Shown in pieces: positions 15,822-25,213 of a stretch of DNA of 64,000 bases. Below the pieces are notes generated by a model. The model made no database searches. It saw nothing but the letters and a program-made list of their open reading frames with translations, and was not told where the DNA came from. The position numbers and the translations under genes were made by a program. The number at the start of each line of letters is the position of its first letter. Positions within the stretch are counted from its first letter, which is position 1. The DNA comes from DATCDE01 sp038252405 (lineage in GTDB: Bacteria; Actinomycetota; Actinomycetes; Prado026), in the NCBI GenBank assembly GCA_038252405.1, contig JBBSAJ010000009.1:25912-89911 (forward strand). The letters are read 5' to 3'.

Positions 15822-15858
15822 ACAAGGCCCCGCGAACTCATACTTCGCGGGGCCTTGT
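15822..15858. terminator. Strong terminator-like stem-loop
   Basis: Arms ACAAGGCCCCGCGAA (15822-15836) and its perfect complement (15844-15858) around CTCATAC, followed by TGATGTT. It separates the + strand structured region from the convergent PAC2 gene and can serve either strand. Confidence 0.8.
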
Positions 15859-15904
15859 TGATGTTCTACCGGTTCGGGTGGGCGCGGTGTGGCAGCGACA
15901 CGCC

Positions 15905-16816
15905 TCACCCGTCGGTGGAGTCGCCCCGCTCGTGCCGCTCGGACAGGAACCGCTCGAGCTCGGCGCCGAGCTCGTCGGCGGTCGGCAGCCGGGTGGACGG
16001 GTCGGCCAGCAGGTCACGGTGGTCGGACGTGAAGCTGTCGTACTGCTCCTCCAGGCCCTGGACCACAGCGGCGACCTCGGGCGACTGCGCCACCTGCGCG
16101 TCGATCTCCCCGCGGACCGTGTCAGCGGCCGTGCGCAGCACGTCGGTGGGCAGGGACAGCCCGCTGACCGCGGTCACGGACTCCAGCAGGACGGCGGCGG
16201 ACAGCGGGTAGTCCAGCTGGGCCACGTAGTGCGGCACGTGAGCGGCAAAGCCGACGGCGTCCAGCCCGTGCTGGCCGAGCCGATACTCCAGCAGGTGCCC
16301 CACGCTCGCCGGGACGGTCACCGTGTTGACCCACGGCTGGAACCCGGAGACGAGCTGCTTGCGGGTCGCGTGGGCGGTGACCCCGACCGGCCGGGTGTGC
16401 GGCACCGCCATCGGGATCGCGTTCAGGCCGACCGTGAGCCTGACGTTCAGCTGCGCGACAACGCCGCGGACGGCGGCGATGAACCGCTCCCACTGGACGT
16501 CCGGCTCGGGACCGTCGAGCAGCAGGAACGGGACGCCGACCGAGTCCCACACCAGCCGGACCACCAGCTGGGGCTCCTCGTAGTGCTCCCAGTGGTCCTC
16601 TACGAACAGCATGGGCGGACGCCGGGAGCGGTAGTCGATCAGCTGGTCCACGTCGAAGGTGGCGACCACCCGGTGGTCCAGCGTCGCGAGCAGGTGCTCC
16701 CGGACCAGCCGAACCGCGCCCCCGGCGTCGATGAAGCCGCTGAGGGCCTGGACCAGGACCGGCCGGTCCAGCTCGGGTCGGTCCGGCTCGAGTCGGTACA
16801 GCTCTGCTGGTGCCAT
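15905..16816 (-). CDS. PAC2-family protein
   Basis: 303 residues of the PAC2 (proteasome-assembly-chaperone-like) family, common in actinobacteria. Typical pieces are VLVQALSGFIDAGGA (about 20-34), 'TFDVDQLIDYRSRRPPM', 'VPFLLLDGPEPDVQWERF' and 'VGLNAIPMAVPHTRP'. The bacterial function is not established; a chaperone-like role is by family name only. ATG 16816 is chosen because TTGGAT lies 7 bases upstream (leaderless); an earlier in-frame ATG exists at 16825. Ends in an acidic tail. Downstream is the terminator at 15822. Confidence 0.87.
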   Translation of the reverse strand: MAPAELYRLEPDRPELDRPVLVQALSGFIDAGGAVRLVREHLLATLDHRVVATFDVDQLIDYRSRRPPMLFVEDHWEHYEEPQLVVRLVWDSVGVPFLLLDGPEPDVQWERFIAAVRGVVAQLNVRLTVGLNAIPMAVPHTRPVGVTAHATRKQLVSGFQPWVNTVTVPASVGHLLEYRLGQHGLDAVGFAAHVPHYVAQLDYPLSAAVLLESVTAVSGLSLPTDVLRTAADTVRGEIDAQVAQSPEVAAVVQGLEEQYDSFTSDHRDLLADPSTRLPTADELGAELERFLSERHERGDSTDG

Positions 16817-16890
16817 GTCGGCCATCCAACCAGCAGCGGCGGACCGATGGCGGCGCCGGCCGAGCACCGCTCAGCCGGCCCGTGCCGGTC

Positions 16891-17868
16891 TCAGCTCGCC
16901 CAGGCGAGCAGGCCGGCGTTGAGCGCCGGGTCTCGCAGCTGGCGCATCGCCTCCCGCTCCAGCTGACGCACCCGTTCCCTGGACAGCCCGAGCACCTCGC
17001 CGATCTCGGACATGGTCCGCGCCTTGCCGTCGGTCAGCCCGTAGCGCAGCCGCACGATGGTGGCCTCCCGCTCCGGCAGCCGCTCGATGGCGCGGGACAG
17101 CTCGGCCAGCATCTGCTGGCTCTCCAGTGCCGCAGTCGGCGGGGTGTCGTCGCCGGGGACGACCAGGTCGGCCAGCGCGGTGTCCCCGTCGTCCCCGACC
17201 GGGGTGTCCAGGCTGACCGTCTCGCGACCGACCCGGCGCAGCTCCTCGACCCGGGTCACCTCGTGGCCGGTGGCCTCGGCGATCTCCTCGACCGTCGGGG
17301 TGCGGCCGAGCGACTGCAGCAGCTCGCGCTCGGCCCGGCCCACCTTGGCGACCTCGGTGGCGATGTGCACGGGCAGCCGGATGGTGCGCCCGTTCTCGGG
17401 CAGCCCGCGACCGATGGCCTGCCGGACCCACCAGGTCGCGTACGTCGAGAACTTGTAGCCCTTGCGGTAGTCGAACTTCTCCACGGCGCGGATCAGACCC
17501 AGGTTGCCCTCCTGGACGATGTCCAGGAACGGCACCCCGCTGTGCCCGTACCTCTTGGCGATCGAGACCACCAGCCGGAGGTTGGCCCGGACCATGCGGT
17601 TCTTCGCGGCGTCGCCGTCGACGACCAGCAGGTCGAGCTCGGCCCGGCGCTTGGCGGTGGCCTTGATCTCGCCGGCCGCGGCCTGCCGGAGCAGCTCGGC
17701 CGCGTAGACGCCGACCTCGATCCGCTGGGCCAGCTCGACCTCCTCCTCGGCGGAGAGCAGGGGAGTGCGGCCGATGCCGTCCAGGTAGACGCGGACGAGG
17801 TCAGCGGTGGGGGCGGGTTCGTCGAGGTCGCTGGTGGAGACGGCGGTCGGGGCGTCGAGGGTCGACAT
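16891..17868 (-). CDS. SigB-type RNA polymerase sigma factor (sigma-70 group 2)
   Basis: 325 residues with sigma regions 1.2 to 4.2 and no long N-terminal extension. Region 2 contains NLRLVVSIAKRYGHSG, 'FLDIVQEGNLGLIRAVEKFD' and 'KFSTYATWWVRQAIGRG'. Region 4 ends with the HTH 'MSEIGEVLGLSRERVRQLER'. This is the layout of the mycobacterial SigB / streptomycete HrdA group, which takes over stress and stationary-phase genes. The ATG has a GAGGAGG ribosome-binding site. A GGAAC-N18-GTT element upstream suggests control by an ECF (SigH/SigR/SigE-like) factor. The principal sigma factor is at 53.7 kb. Confidence 0.93.
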   Translation of the reverse strand: MSTLDAPTAVSTSDLDEPAPTADLVRVYLDGIGRTPLLSAEEEVELAQRIEVGVYAAELLRQAAAGEIKATAKRRAELDLLVVDGDAAKNRMVRANLRLVVSIAKRYGHSGVPFLDIVQEGNLGLIRAVEKFDYRKGYKFSTYATWWVRQAIGRGLPENGRTIRLPVHIATEVAKVGRAERELLQSLGRTPTVEEIAEATGHEVTRVEELRRVGRETVSLDTPVGDDGDTALADLVVPGDDTPPTAALESQQMLAELSRAIERLPEREATIVRLRYGLTDGKARTMSEIGEVLGLSRERVRQLEREAMRQLRDPALNAGLLAWAS

Positions 17869-17908
17869 CGCGGGAAGGACCCCTCCTCACGGGGTAGTCG
17901 TGCTGTGC

Positions 17909-17941
17909 TCGGTGAAACGCCACGACCCCGCGAAACGTTCC
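17909..17941 (-). promoter_or_regulatory. Candidate ECF-type (SigH/SigR/SigE) promoter of the SigB-type gene
   Basis: On the minus strand GGAAC (17941-17937) is followed after 18 bases by GTT (17918-17916, in GTTTCA). This matches the GGAA(C/T)-N17-19-GTT consensus of SigR/SigH/SigE promoters. The predicted transcript start near 17909 gives a ~40-base leader with the GAGGAGG site before ATG 17868. In mycobacteria sigB is known to be read from SigE and SigH promoters, so the match is biologically sensible. Confidence 0.6.
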
Positions 17942-17978
17942 GTCCGACCCCTCGCTCAGTGATCTTCTTAGCGCTCTC

Positions 17979-18815
17979 TCAGGTCCGGGTTGCTCCCGTG
18001 GTGGGGACCGACCGCCCGTGGAACTGGTCCATCGAGGCGTGCACACCCAGCGTGTGGGCGATCGCGTCGAACCAGCGGGGCGGCAGCAGCTGCGCGGCGA
18101 AGGCGGCCCGCGCGAGCGGCGGCAGGATCACCCGCGGCTGGTTGCGCTCGACCGCGCTGATCACCCGTTCGGCGACCCGCTCCTCGCTGAGGATGGGCAG
18201 CAGCCATGGCAGCCGGGTGCTGGCCCCCTCGAACATGCCGGTGTCGATGAAGAACGGCAGCACCACGGTGGTCTGCAGCTTCGGTGCGGTGCGGGCCAGC
18301 TCCACCCGCAGCGACTCGGCGAAGCCGTACGCCGCGTGCTTGCTGGCGGCGTAGTCGACCAGCCGCGGGACTCCCATCGCGGCGGCTATCGACGCGATGG
18401 TCACGATGTGTCCGCGGGAGCGGGCCACCATGCCCGGGAGCACCGCCCGGGTGCACCAGAACGGGGCCAACGCGTTGACCGCCATGACCCGCTCGATCTG
18501 CTCGTCCGTGAGGTCGAGCAGGTCGGCCCCGGCCACCACGCCGGCGTTGTTGACCAGGACGTCGACGCCGCCGTGCCGCCGTTCGGCCGTGGCCGCGGCC
18601 GCGGCGACCGCCCGCCGGTCCGTGACGTCGACCACCTGGACGGTCGCGGCCGGCCCGGCCCGTCCGGAGTCGTCGACCAGCCGGTCCAGTCCGGCCGGGT
18701 CGAGGTCCCAGCCCTCGACCCGGGCGCCGCGCTCGGCGGCGAGCAGCGCCATCCGGCGCCCGATCCCCGACGCGGCCCCGGTGACCAGCACGACTCGGTC
18801 TCTCAGCTCGGACAT
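17979..18815 (-). CDS. Short-chain dehydrogenase/reductase
   Basis: 278 residues of a classical SDR. The NAD(P)-binding motif TGAASGIG (about 13-20), NNAG, and the catalytic Ser (IASIAA), Tyr (YAASK) are all present. WDLDP after the second strand, ending in Asp, points to NAD(H) preference. The C-terminal extension (IDTGMFEGASTR, 'PILSEERVAERV', hydrophobic 'AAQLLPPRWFDAI') is like SDR16C/retinol-dehydrogenase-like enzymes acting on lipophilic alcohols. AGGAGG lies before ATG 18815. It follows the 100-residue gene downstream of pgm. Confidence 0.88.
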   Translation of the reverse strand: MSELRDRVVLVTGAASGIGRRMALLAAERGARVEGWDLDPAGLDRLVDDSGRAGPAATVQVVDVTDRRAVAAAAATAERRHGGVDVLVNNAGVVAGADLLDLTDEQIERVMAVNALAPFWCTRAVLPGMVARSRGHIVTIASIAAAMGVPRLVDYAASKHAAYGFAESLRVELARTAPKLQTTVVLPFFIDTGMFEGASTRLPWLLPILSEERVAERVISAVERNQPRVILPPLARAAFAAQLLPPRWFDAIAHTLGVHASMDQFHGRSVPTTGATRT

Positions 18816-18842
18816 CGGGGCTGCCTCCTGGGTGGTGGGTCC

Positions 18843-18869
18843 GGCGGGTCAGGCGGGTCAGGCGGGTCA
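18843..18869. repeat. Three 9-bp tandem repeats (GGCGGGTCA)
   Basis: GGCGGGTCA occurs three times without a gap, with a fourth degenerate copy after it. Read on the minus strand each unit is TGA-CCC-GCC in frame with the 100-residue gene, so it gives three successive in-frame stop codons; the first is the actual stop at 18869-18867. Confidence 0.9.
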
Positions 18870-19165
18870 GGCGGTCGGGCCGAGCTCGTCGTCGAGCCGC
18901 TGCGGCCAGTCCGGGTGGGCCAGCTCGGCTTCGACGAGCAGCTCCCCGGGGTGGTCGTTGGCCAGCTCGACGGCCCGCACCAGCCCGGACAGCTCCCCGC
19001 CGGCGGCCAGCACGACCGCGGCGACGATGCGCTCGGGGTCGGGGTCGTCGGCCCGGAGCCGGGACAAGATGTCGTCCACCAGCTGGAACTCGCCGGGGAA
19101 GTCCTGCTGCACCCGGTGCTCCACCCGTGGGGTGAGGCCGGTCCGGTGCATCGGCTGCTCGGTGC

Positions 19166-19169
<4 letters not shown>
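18867..19169 (-). CDS. Conserved small protein coupled to pgm, unknown function
   Basis: 100 residues, acidic, mostly helical in appearance (FQLVDDILSRLRADDPDPER, 'IVAAVVLAAGGELSGLVRAV', 'LANDHPGELLVEAELAHPDW'). No domain recognised. The ATG overlaps the stop of pgm (ATGA), so it is made with phosphoglucomutase; this suggests but does not prove a related role in glycogen or trehalose metabolism. The stop lies in a 9-bp tandem repeat that provides two further in-frame stops. Confidence 0.65.
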
Positions 19170-20830
<1,661 letters not shown>

Positions 20831-20880
20831 CCGGTCATCCTGGGTGGGTGCGCGCCCGGATGTCCACGCCCCCCTCCCGC

Positions 20881-20934
20881 ATGAAGGTGCCCTTCTGTGC
20901 GTGTGCTCGCACAAGTACGCCCTTCATGGACGCC
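20881..20934 (+). repeat. 54-bp palindromic repeat, copy A (+)
   Basis: Starts ATGAAGGTGCCCTTCTGTGC and ends near CCCTTCATGGACGCC. The ends (ATGAAGG / CCTTCAT) and an inner TGTGCG-type / CGCACA pair make the unit itself an imperfect palindrome. Copy B follows after 36 bases in the opposite orientation, so the two can fold into one long hairpin. Related copies C and D lie at 22487 and 22557. Confidence 0.85.
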
Positions 20935-20970
20935 GGGGGTGCCGCGCTGCTCGTCGTCCCCGACGGCTTC

Positions 20971-21024
20971 GCCGACAGTGAAAGGCGTGTTGCTGCGACG
21001 ATGCGCCCAGAAGGTGCCCTTCAT
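20971..21024 (-). repeat. 54-bp palindromic repeat, copy B (-)
   Basis: On the minus strand it reads ATGAAGGGCACCTTCTGGGC from 21024, collinear with copies A, C and D over 54 bases. It is tail-to-tail with copy A and ends 4 bases before the aldolase stop codon, so it sits between fba and pgm, both transcribed leftwards. Confidence 0.85.
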
Positions 21025-21028
21025 GCGG

Positions 21029-21958
21029 TCAGCTGGGCCGGGTCGTGGCATGGATGTCCATGACCGCGTGCAGCAGGTCGACGGCCTCGTCGTGCGGACG
21101 CTGGAACGAGTTGCGCCCCATGATCGTCCCGAAGCCGCCGCCCAGGGCGGTCTGCCGGTTCTCCTCGAGCACCTGCTCGGTGCCCTTGGCGGCGCCGCCG
21201 GAGAAGATGACGATGCGGCGTCCGGCGAAGGCGGACTGGACGACGTGTCGGACCCGGTCGGCGAGGGTGTCGAGGGGGACGCCGGCGGCCTCCAGCGCGG
21301 TGCGCGCGGCGTCGGACTCGATGTGCGCGGCCGGCGGCTTCACCTTGATGATGTGGGCGCCGAGCTGCGCGGCGATCTGGGCGGCGTAGGCGACGACGTC
21401 GACAGCGGTCTGGCCCTCCTTGGACACACCGGAGCCGCGCGGGTAGGACCACACGACGACGACCAGCCCGGCGGCCTTGGCCTCGGCGGCGACGGCACGC
21501 AGCTCCTCGTACATCGCGTTCCGCCCGGCCGACCCCGGGTAGATGGTGAAGCCGACCGCGCTCGCACCCAGTCTCAGCGCGTCGGCGACGCTGGCGTTCA
21601 GGGCCGGCACCGGGTCGGGGCCGGAGTACAGCGAGTCGGAGTTGTTCAGCTTGAGGATCAGCGGCAGCTGGCCGGCGTACTCCGCGGCGGCCGCCTCGAT
21701 CGACCCGAGCGGCGCCGCGTGGGCGTTGCAGCCGGCGTCCAAGGCCAGCTGGAAGTGGTAGCGCGGGTCGTAGCCGGCCGGGTTGGGCGCGAAGCTGCGA
21801 CCGGGACCGTGCTCGAACCCCTGGTCGACCGGGAGGATGACCAGTTTGCCGGTGCCGCCGAGCCGGCCGTGGCTCAGGATGCGGTGCAGGTTGGCCAGGG
21901 TCCCCGGCGTGTTGCCGTCGTACCAGGACAGGATCTCGCGGACGCGGTCGGTGGTCAT
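21029..21958 (-). CDS. fbaB: Class I fructose-bisphosphate aldolase (DhnA/FbaB type)
   Basis: 309 residues of the archaeal-type class I aldolase family. Typical pieces are PVDQGFEHGPGRSF (about 47-60), 'LPLILKLNNSDSLYSG', 'AVGFTIYPGS', the Schiff-base region 'GAHIIKVKPP' and 'IVIFSGGAAKG' for phosphate binding. It cleaves fructose-1,6-bisphosphate to two triose phosphates, or runs in reverse in gluconeogenesis, without a metal. ATG 21958 has GATGCT 7 bases upstream. Its location near pgm suggests shared central-carbon control, though the repeat pair A/B separates them. Confidence 0.92.
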   Translation of the reverse strand: MTTDRVREILSWYDGNTPGTLANLHRILSHGRLGGTGKLVILPVDQGFEHGPGRSFAPNPAGYDPRYHFQLALDAGCNAHAAPLGSIEAAAAEYAGQLPLILKLNNSDSLYSGPDPVPALNASVADALRLGASAVGFTIYPGSAGRNAMYEELRAVAAEAKAAGLVVVVWSYPRGSGVSKEGQTAVDVVAYAAQIAAQLGAHIIKVKPPAAHIESDAARTALEAAGVPLDTLADRVRHVVQSAFAGRRIVIFSGGAAKGTEQVLEENRQTALGGGFGTIMGRNSFQRPHDEAVDLLHAVMDIHATTRPS

Positions 21959-22085
21959 GTCTCTCAGCATCGGCCGCCGACGCCGCCCGGGCATGAGGCC
22001 AATGTCCCTACGGCCGTGGCGAAGGACGGCCGTCGCGTGGTAGTCCGGTGGGAGTGCCCGTGCACCGACCCGATGGAGGATGCCG

Positions 22086-22490
22086 ATGAGCCCCAGCCTC
22101 CCCCCGCCGGCTCAGGGCCGTGACGACCTCGGCCACCTGATCCTGCTCGCCGCCGCCGACGTGGCGGCGATGCCCTGGGAGCCGCTGCGCGGGCTCGCGG
22201 GGGTGCACCACAAGGTGGTGTGGCAGTCCGGGGACACCGTGCTCGGCTTCATCCGGGTGGACCCGGGGGCGGTGAAGCCCGAGCACAGCCATCACGGCGC
22301 CCACCACCACATCCTGATCACCCAGGGCTCGGCGACCATGCTGGGTCGGCCGTTCACCGCGGGGGCGTACCTGTACATCCCGCCGGGCACCCTGCACGAG
22401 GTGGCCGACGTCGGGCCCGAGGGCTGCACCTTCTTCTACACCTACCGCCCGGTGGAGATCGCCACAGCCAAGCCCCCCCGTCCCGCATGA
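22086..22490 (+). CDS. Cupin-domain protein
   Basis: 134 residues with a single cupin barrel: motif 1 'PEHSHHGAHHHILITQGSA' (about 58-76) gives metal-binding His residues, and motif 2 'YIPPGTLHEV' (about 95-104) gives the last His. The function is not clear; such small cupins are dioxygenase-like or sugar/anti-sigma-type binders. GGAGG at 22075-22079 gives a 6-base spacing to ATG 22086, so this start is preferred over ATG 22080. The stop TGA is formed by the first bases of repeat copy C. Confidence 0.85.
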   Translation: MSPSLPPPAQGRDDLGHLILLAAADVAAMPWEPLRGLAGVHHKVVWQSGDTVLGFIRVDPGAVKPEHSHHGAHHHILITQGSATMLGRPFTAGAYLYIPPGTLHEVADVGPEGCTFFYTYRPVEIATAKPPRPA

Positions 22491-22540
22491 AGGGCACCTT
22501 CTGTGCGCACTGCCGCACAAACCCACCCTTCACGGACGCC
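22487..22540 (+). repeat. 54-bp palindromic repeat, copy C (+)
   Basis: Begins ATGAAGGGCACCTTCTGTGC at 22487 and ends in CCCTTCACGGACGCC. Its first four bases (ATGA) give the stop codon of the cupin gene. Copy D faces it 16 bases further on. Copies A and C match at most positions across all 54 bases. Confidence 0.88.
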
Positions 22541-22556
22541 GTCAACCCGCGACCCG

Positions 22557-22610
22557 CCGTCCGATGAAGGGTAGGAAGGTTCGGCCACGCGCACAGAAGG
22601 TGCCCTTCAT
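22557..22610 (-). repeat. 54-bp palindromic repeat, copy D (-)
   Basis: Minus-strand reading from 22610: ATGAAGGGCACCTTCTGTGC, ending CTACCCTTCATCGGACG. Tail-to-tail with copy C between two convergent genes (cupin + and methyltransferase -), where the C/D pair can fold as one large hairpin and may act as terminator. Confidence 0.88.
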
Positions 22611-22619
22611 GCGGGTGGG

Positions 22620-23240
22620 TCAGGCGGGGAGGGTGGCCAGGACGAGGCAGTCCAGCGCGTGCCGCTCACCGGTGTCGCTGCTGACCGCGCGGGTCACCGT
22701 CTCGGCCCGCACCACCTCCAGCGGTCCACCGTGGAGGTCCTCGACGACGTCGTCGGCCGTGTAGAGCGCGGCCGGGTCCTGCGGACCGCCGACGCCCTCG
22801 GTGAGGTTGCGGCTGTCGTGCGCGATGACCAGCAGGTGCCCGCCGGGGGCCACCCCGCGAGCCGCCGCCCGCAGCACGGGTCGCCGCTCGTCCGCGGCCA
22901 CCTGCAGGTAGACGACCAGCACCAGGTCGAACGCCTGGGCCGGCGGCTGGTAGGACAGCAGGTCGGCCTGCACCACGTGCAGCCGGTCGGCCGCCAGCTC
23001 GCCGAGCCGCTCCCCGGCGATCCGCTGGGCCCGCGCGAGGGCCACCCGGGAGAAGTCCACCGCGGTGGACGCCCAGCCCTGCTCGGCCAGCCAGATGGCG
23101 TTGCGCCCCTCGCCGGCTGCCAGGTCGAGCGCCCGTCCCGGCGTCAGCCGCGCGGCGACCTGCTCGACGAACACGTTCGGCCCGGCCGACCACACCAGGT
23201 CGCGCTCGGCGTAGCGGGCATCCCAGGTGGTGCTGTCCAC
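22620..23240 (-). CDS. Class I SAM-dependent methyltransferase (TehB-like)
   Basis: 206 residues with the SAM-binding motif ALDLAAGEGRNAIWLAEQG (motif I, about residues 37-55), 'VDFSRVALARAQ' (motif II), and the post-strand loop 'FDLVLVVYLQV'. This subfamily (TehB/thiopurine-like) methylates small molecules such as tellurite or thiols. The start is GTG 23240, with GGGAG upstream. It is divergent from the SMP-30-like gene and convergent with the cupin gene. Confidence 0.88.
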   Translation of the reverse strand: MDSTTWDARYAERDLVWSAGPNVFVEQVAARLTPGRALDLAAGEGRNAIWLAEQGWASTAVDFSRVALARAQRIAGERLGELAADRLHVVQADLLSYQPPAQAFDLVLVVYLQVAADERRPVLRAAARGVAPGGHLLVIAHDSRNLTEGVGGPQDPAALYTADDVVEDLHGGPLEVVRAETVTRAVSSDTGERHALDCLVLATLPA

Positions 23241-23359
23241 GGTGGCTCCCTTCGCTGTCGGCCCCCGATGGCCGCGGCACGCTCGACGATATCCGCGGCG
23301 TCGGCCCCGCGGGTGGCCCGCTGCCCTAGGGTCACCTGGACGACCGCAGAGGAGCAGCC

Positions 23360-24367
23360 GTGGCCAAGCCCTCGATCCGCCCGCAGGTCTGGCGGCCCCC
23401 GCCCGCGCCCGCCATGAACGGCGCGTACGCGCCCAACCGGCTGCTGGCCGGGCTGGAGCGCCTCGAGGTGCCCGGCAGCGGACCCGAGGACGTCGCCGTC
23501 GACCACGCCGGCGCCGTCTACACGGGCACCGCGGACGGCACGATCCTGCGGCTGTCCGCGGACGGGCGCCGGATCGAGCGGGTGGCCACCACCGGGGGCC
23601 GTCCGCTTGGCATCGAGGTGGACCCGGACGGCCGGCTGGTCGTCTGCGACGCCGAGCGCGGGCTGCTGCGGCTGGACCCGCGCACCGAGGTCGTCGAGAC
23701 GCTGCTCGACGCGGCCGCCGGCGTCCGGCTGGCCAACAACGCGGCCATCGGCTCCGACGGCTCCATCTACTTCAGCGACTCGTCCCAGCGGTTCGCGCTC
23801 GAGCACTACAAGGCCGACCTGATCGAGCACAGCGGCACCGGCCGGCTGCTGCGACGCCACCCGGACGGCGAGGTCGAGACGCTGCTCACCGGCCTGCAGT
23901 TCGCCAACGGGGTGGCCCTGGCGCCGGACGAGTCCTTCGTCCTGGTCGCCGAGACCGGCGGCTACCGGGTCCGCCGGTACTGGCTGAGCGGCCAGCGGGC
24001 AGGGACCGACGACGTTTTGGTGGACAACCTGCCGGGCCTGCCGGACAACCTGTCCACCGGCCCCAGCGGGGTGTTCTGGCTGGCCATGCCGTCGACCCGC
24101 AACGCCACGTTGGACTGGCTGCTGCCCCGGCCCGGGGTGTTGCGCAGGGCCGTGTGGGCGCTGCCGGACGCCGTCCAGCCGGACGCGGCCCGGGTCACCT
24201 TCGTCCTCGGCCTGGCCGCCGACGGCACGGTCGTGCACAACCTCCAGGACGACGGTCAGCGCTACCACTACGTGACGGGTGTCCGGGAGCACGACGGTTG
24301 GCTGTACCTCGGCAGCCTGGTCGAGGCGGCGGTCGCGAGGGTCCGGCTCCCGGGAGCCGGGGCATGA
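23360..24367 (+). CDS. SMP-30/strictosidine-synthase-like protein
   Basis: 335 residues of a six-bladed propeller of the SMP-30/strictosidine synthase clan: 'GPEDVAVDHAGAVYTGTADG' (about 41-60), 'GRPLGIEVDPDGRLVVCDAE', 'NNAAIGSDGSIYFSDSS' and 'FANGVALAPDESFVLVAET'. Family members are lactonases or related hydrolases with a central calcium ion. GTG start with GAGGAG upstream; TAGGGT at about 23327 may be the -10. Its stop overlaps the start of the MBL gene (ATGA), so the two are a coupled pair of hydrolase-like enzymes. Confidence 0.85.
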   Translation: MAKPSIRPQVWRPPPAPAMNGAYAPNRLLAGLERLEVPGSGPEDVAVDHAGAVYTGTADGTILRLSADGRRIERVATTGGRPLGIEVDPDGRLVVCDAERGLLRLDPRTEVVETLLDAAAGVRLANNAAIGSDGSIYFSDSSQRFALEHYKADLIEHSGTGRLLRRHPDGEVETLLTGLQFANGVALAPDESFVLVAETGGYRVRRYWLSGQRAGTDDVLVDNLPGLPDNLSTGPSGVFWLAMPSTRNATLDWLLPRPGVLRRAVWALPDAVQPDAARVTFVLGLAADGTVVHNLQDDGQRYHYVTGVREHDGWLYLGSLVEAAVARVRLPGAGA

Positions 24368-25182
24368 GGCTGCTGCTGCTGGGGGTCCGCGGCTCGGTGC
24401 CCGCCCCCGGAGCCGACTTCGTGCGGTACGGCGGGCAGACCTCCTGTGTCGCCATCACCGCGGACGGCGCCGACGCGCCCACGCTGGTCCTGGACGCCGG
24501 GACCGGGCTGCGTGCCCTCACCGCCCGGCTCGGCGGGGCGCCCTACCGGGGGGCGATCTTGCTGAGCCACCTGCACTGGGACCACCTGTGGGGGCTGCCG
24601 TTCTTCGCCGCGGGCGACCGCGAGGGAGCCGCCGTCGACCTCTACCTGCCGGCGCAGGACGGCGTCTCGGCCCGTGACCTGCTGGCCCGCCCGATGGGCC
24701 CGCCGATCTTCCCGATCACCCCGGAGGGGCTGCTCGGCCGGTGGGCGTTCCACGGGCTGGAACCCGGCCGGCACGAGATCGCCGGGTTCACGGTGACCGC
24801 CGCCGAGATCGAGCACAAGGGCGGCCGGGCCTATGGCTACCGGGTCGAGGACCGTTCCGGATCGGTGGCGTACCTGCCCGACCACTCGCCCTCCGCTGGG
24901 GTGTCGGCGCAGACCCGGGCCGTGCTGGACGGCGTGGACGTGCTGCTGCACGACGCGCAGTTCCTGACCCCCGAGCGGGCGGTGGCCGACCTGTACGGGC
25001 ACGCCACGGTCGAGGATGCGGTCGCCCTCGCCCAGCAGGCCGCCGTAGGACGGCTGGTGCTGTTCCACCACAGCCCGACCCGCACCGACGACCAGCTGGA
25101 CGCGATCGGGGCCGGGCTCGACCAGGCGGTGCCGACGTCGGTGGCCAGGGAGGGCGACGAGATCACGGTCGGACGGCCCTAG
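24364..25182 (+). CDS. MBL-fold metallohydrolase
   Basis: 272 residues with the metallo-beta-lactamase motif HLHWDH (69-74). Other metal-site residues are in 'EIEHKGG', 'YLPDHS' and 'LFHHSP'. The N-terminus (LGVRGSVPAPG...RYGGQTSCV) is that of the group related to RNase Z and phosphodiesterase-like MBL enzymes; the exact substrate is unknown. ATG 24364 overlaps the stop of the propeller gene by four bases. Confidence 0.88.
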   Translation: MRLLLLGVRGSVPAPGADFVRYGGQTSCVAITADGADAPTLVLDAGTGLRALTARLGGAPYRGAILLSHLHWDHLWGLPFFAAGDREGAAVDLYLPAQDGVSARDLLARPMGPPIFPITPEGLLGRWAFHGLEPGRHEIAGFTVTAAEIEHKGGRAYGYRVEDRSGSVAYLPDHSPSAGVSAQTRAVLDGVDVLLHDAQFLTPERAVADLYGHATVEDAVALAQQAAVGRLVLFHHSPTRTDDQLDAIGAGLDQAVPTSVAREGDEITVGRP

Positions 25183-25213
25183 CCGCGGCCCGGCCGGCCG
25201 GAAGACTGGCGTC

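Noticed and set aside
18867..18869. Frameshift or sequencing error at the end of the 100-residue gene
   Set aside because: The repeat is an exact multiple of three bases and the stop is in frame; nothing suggests a longer protein.
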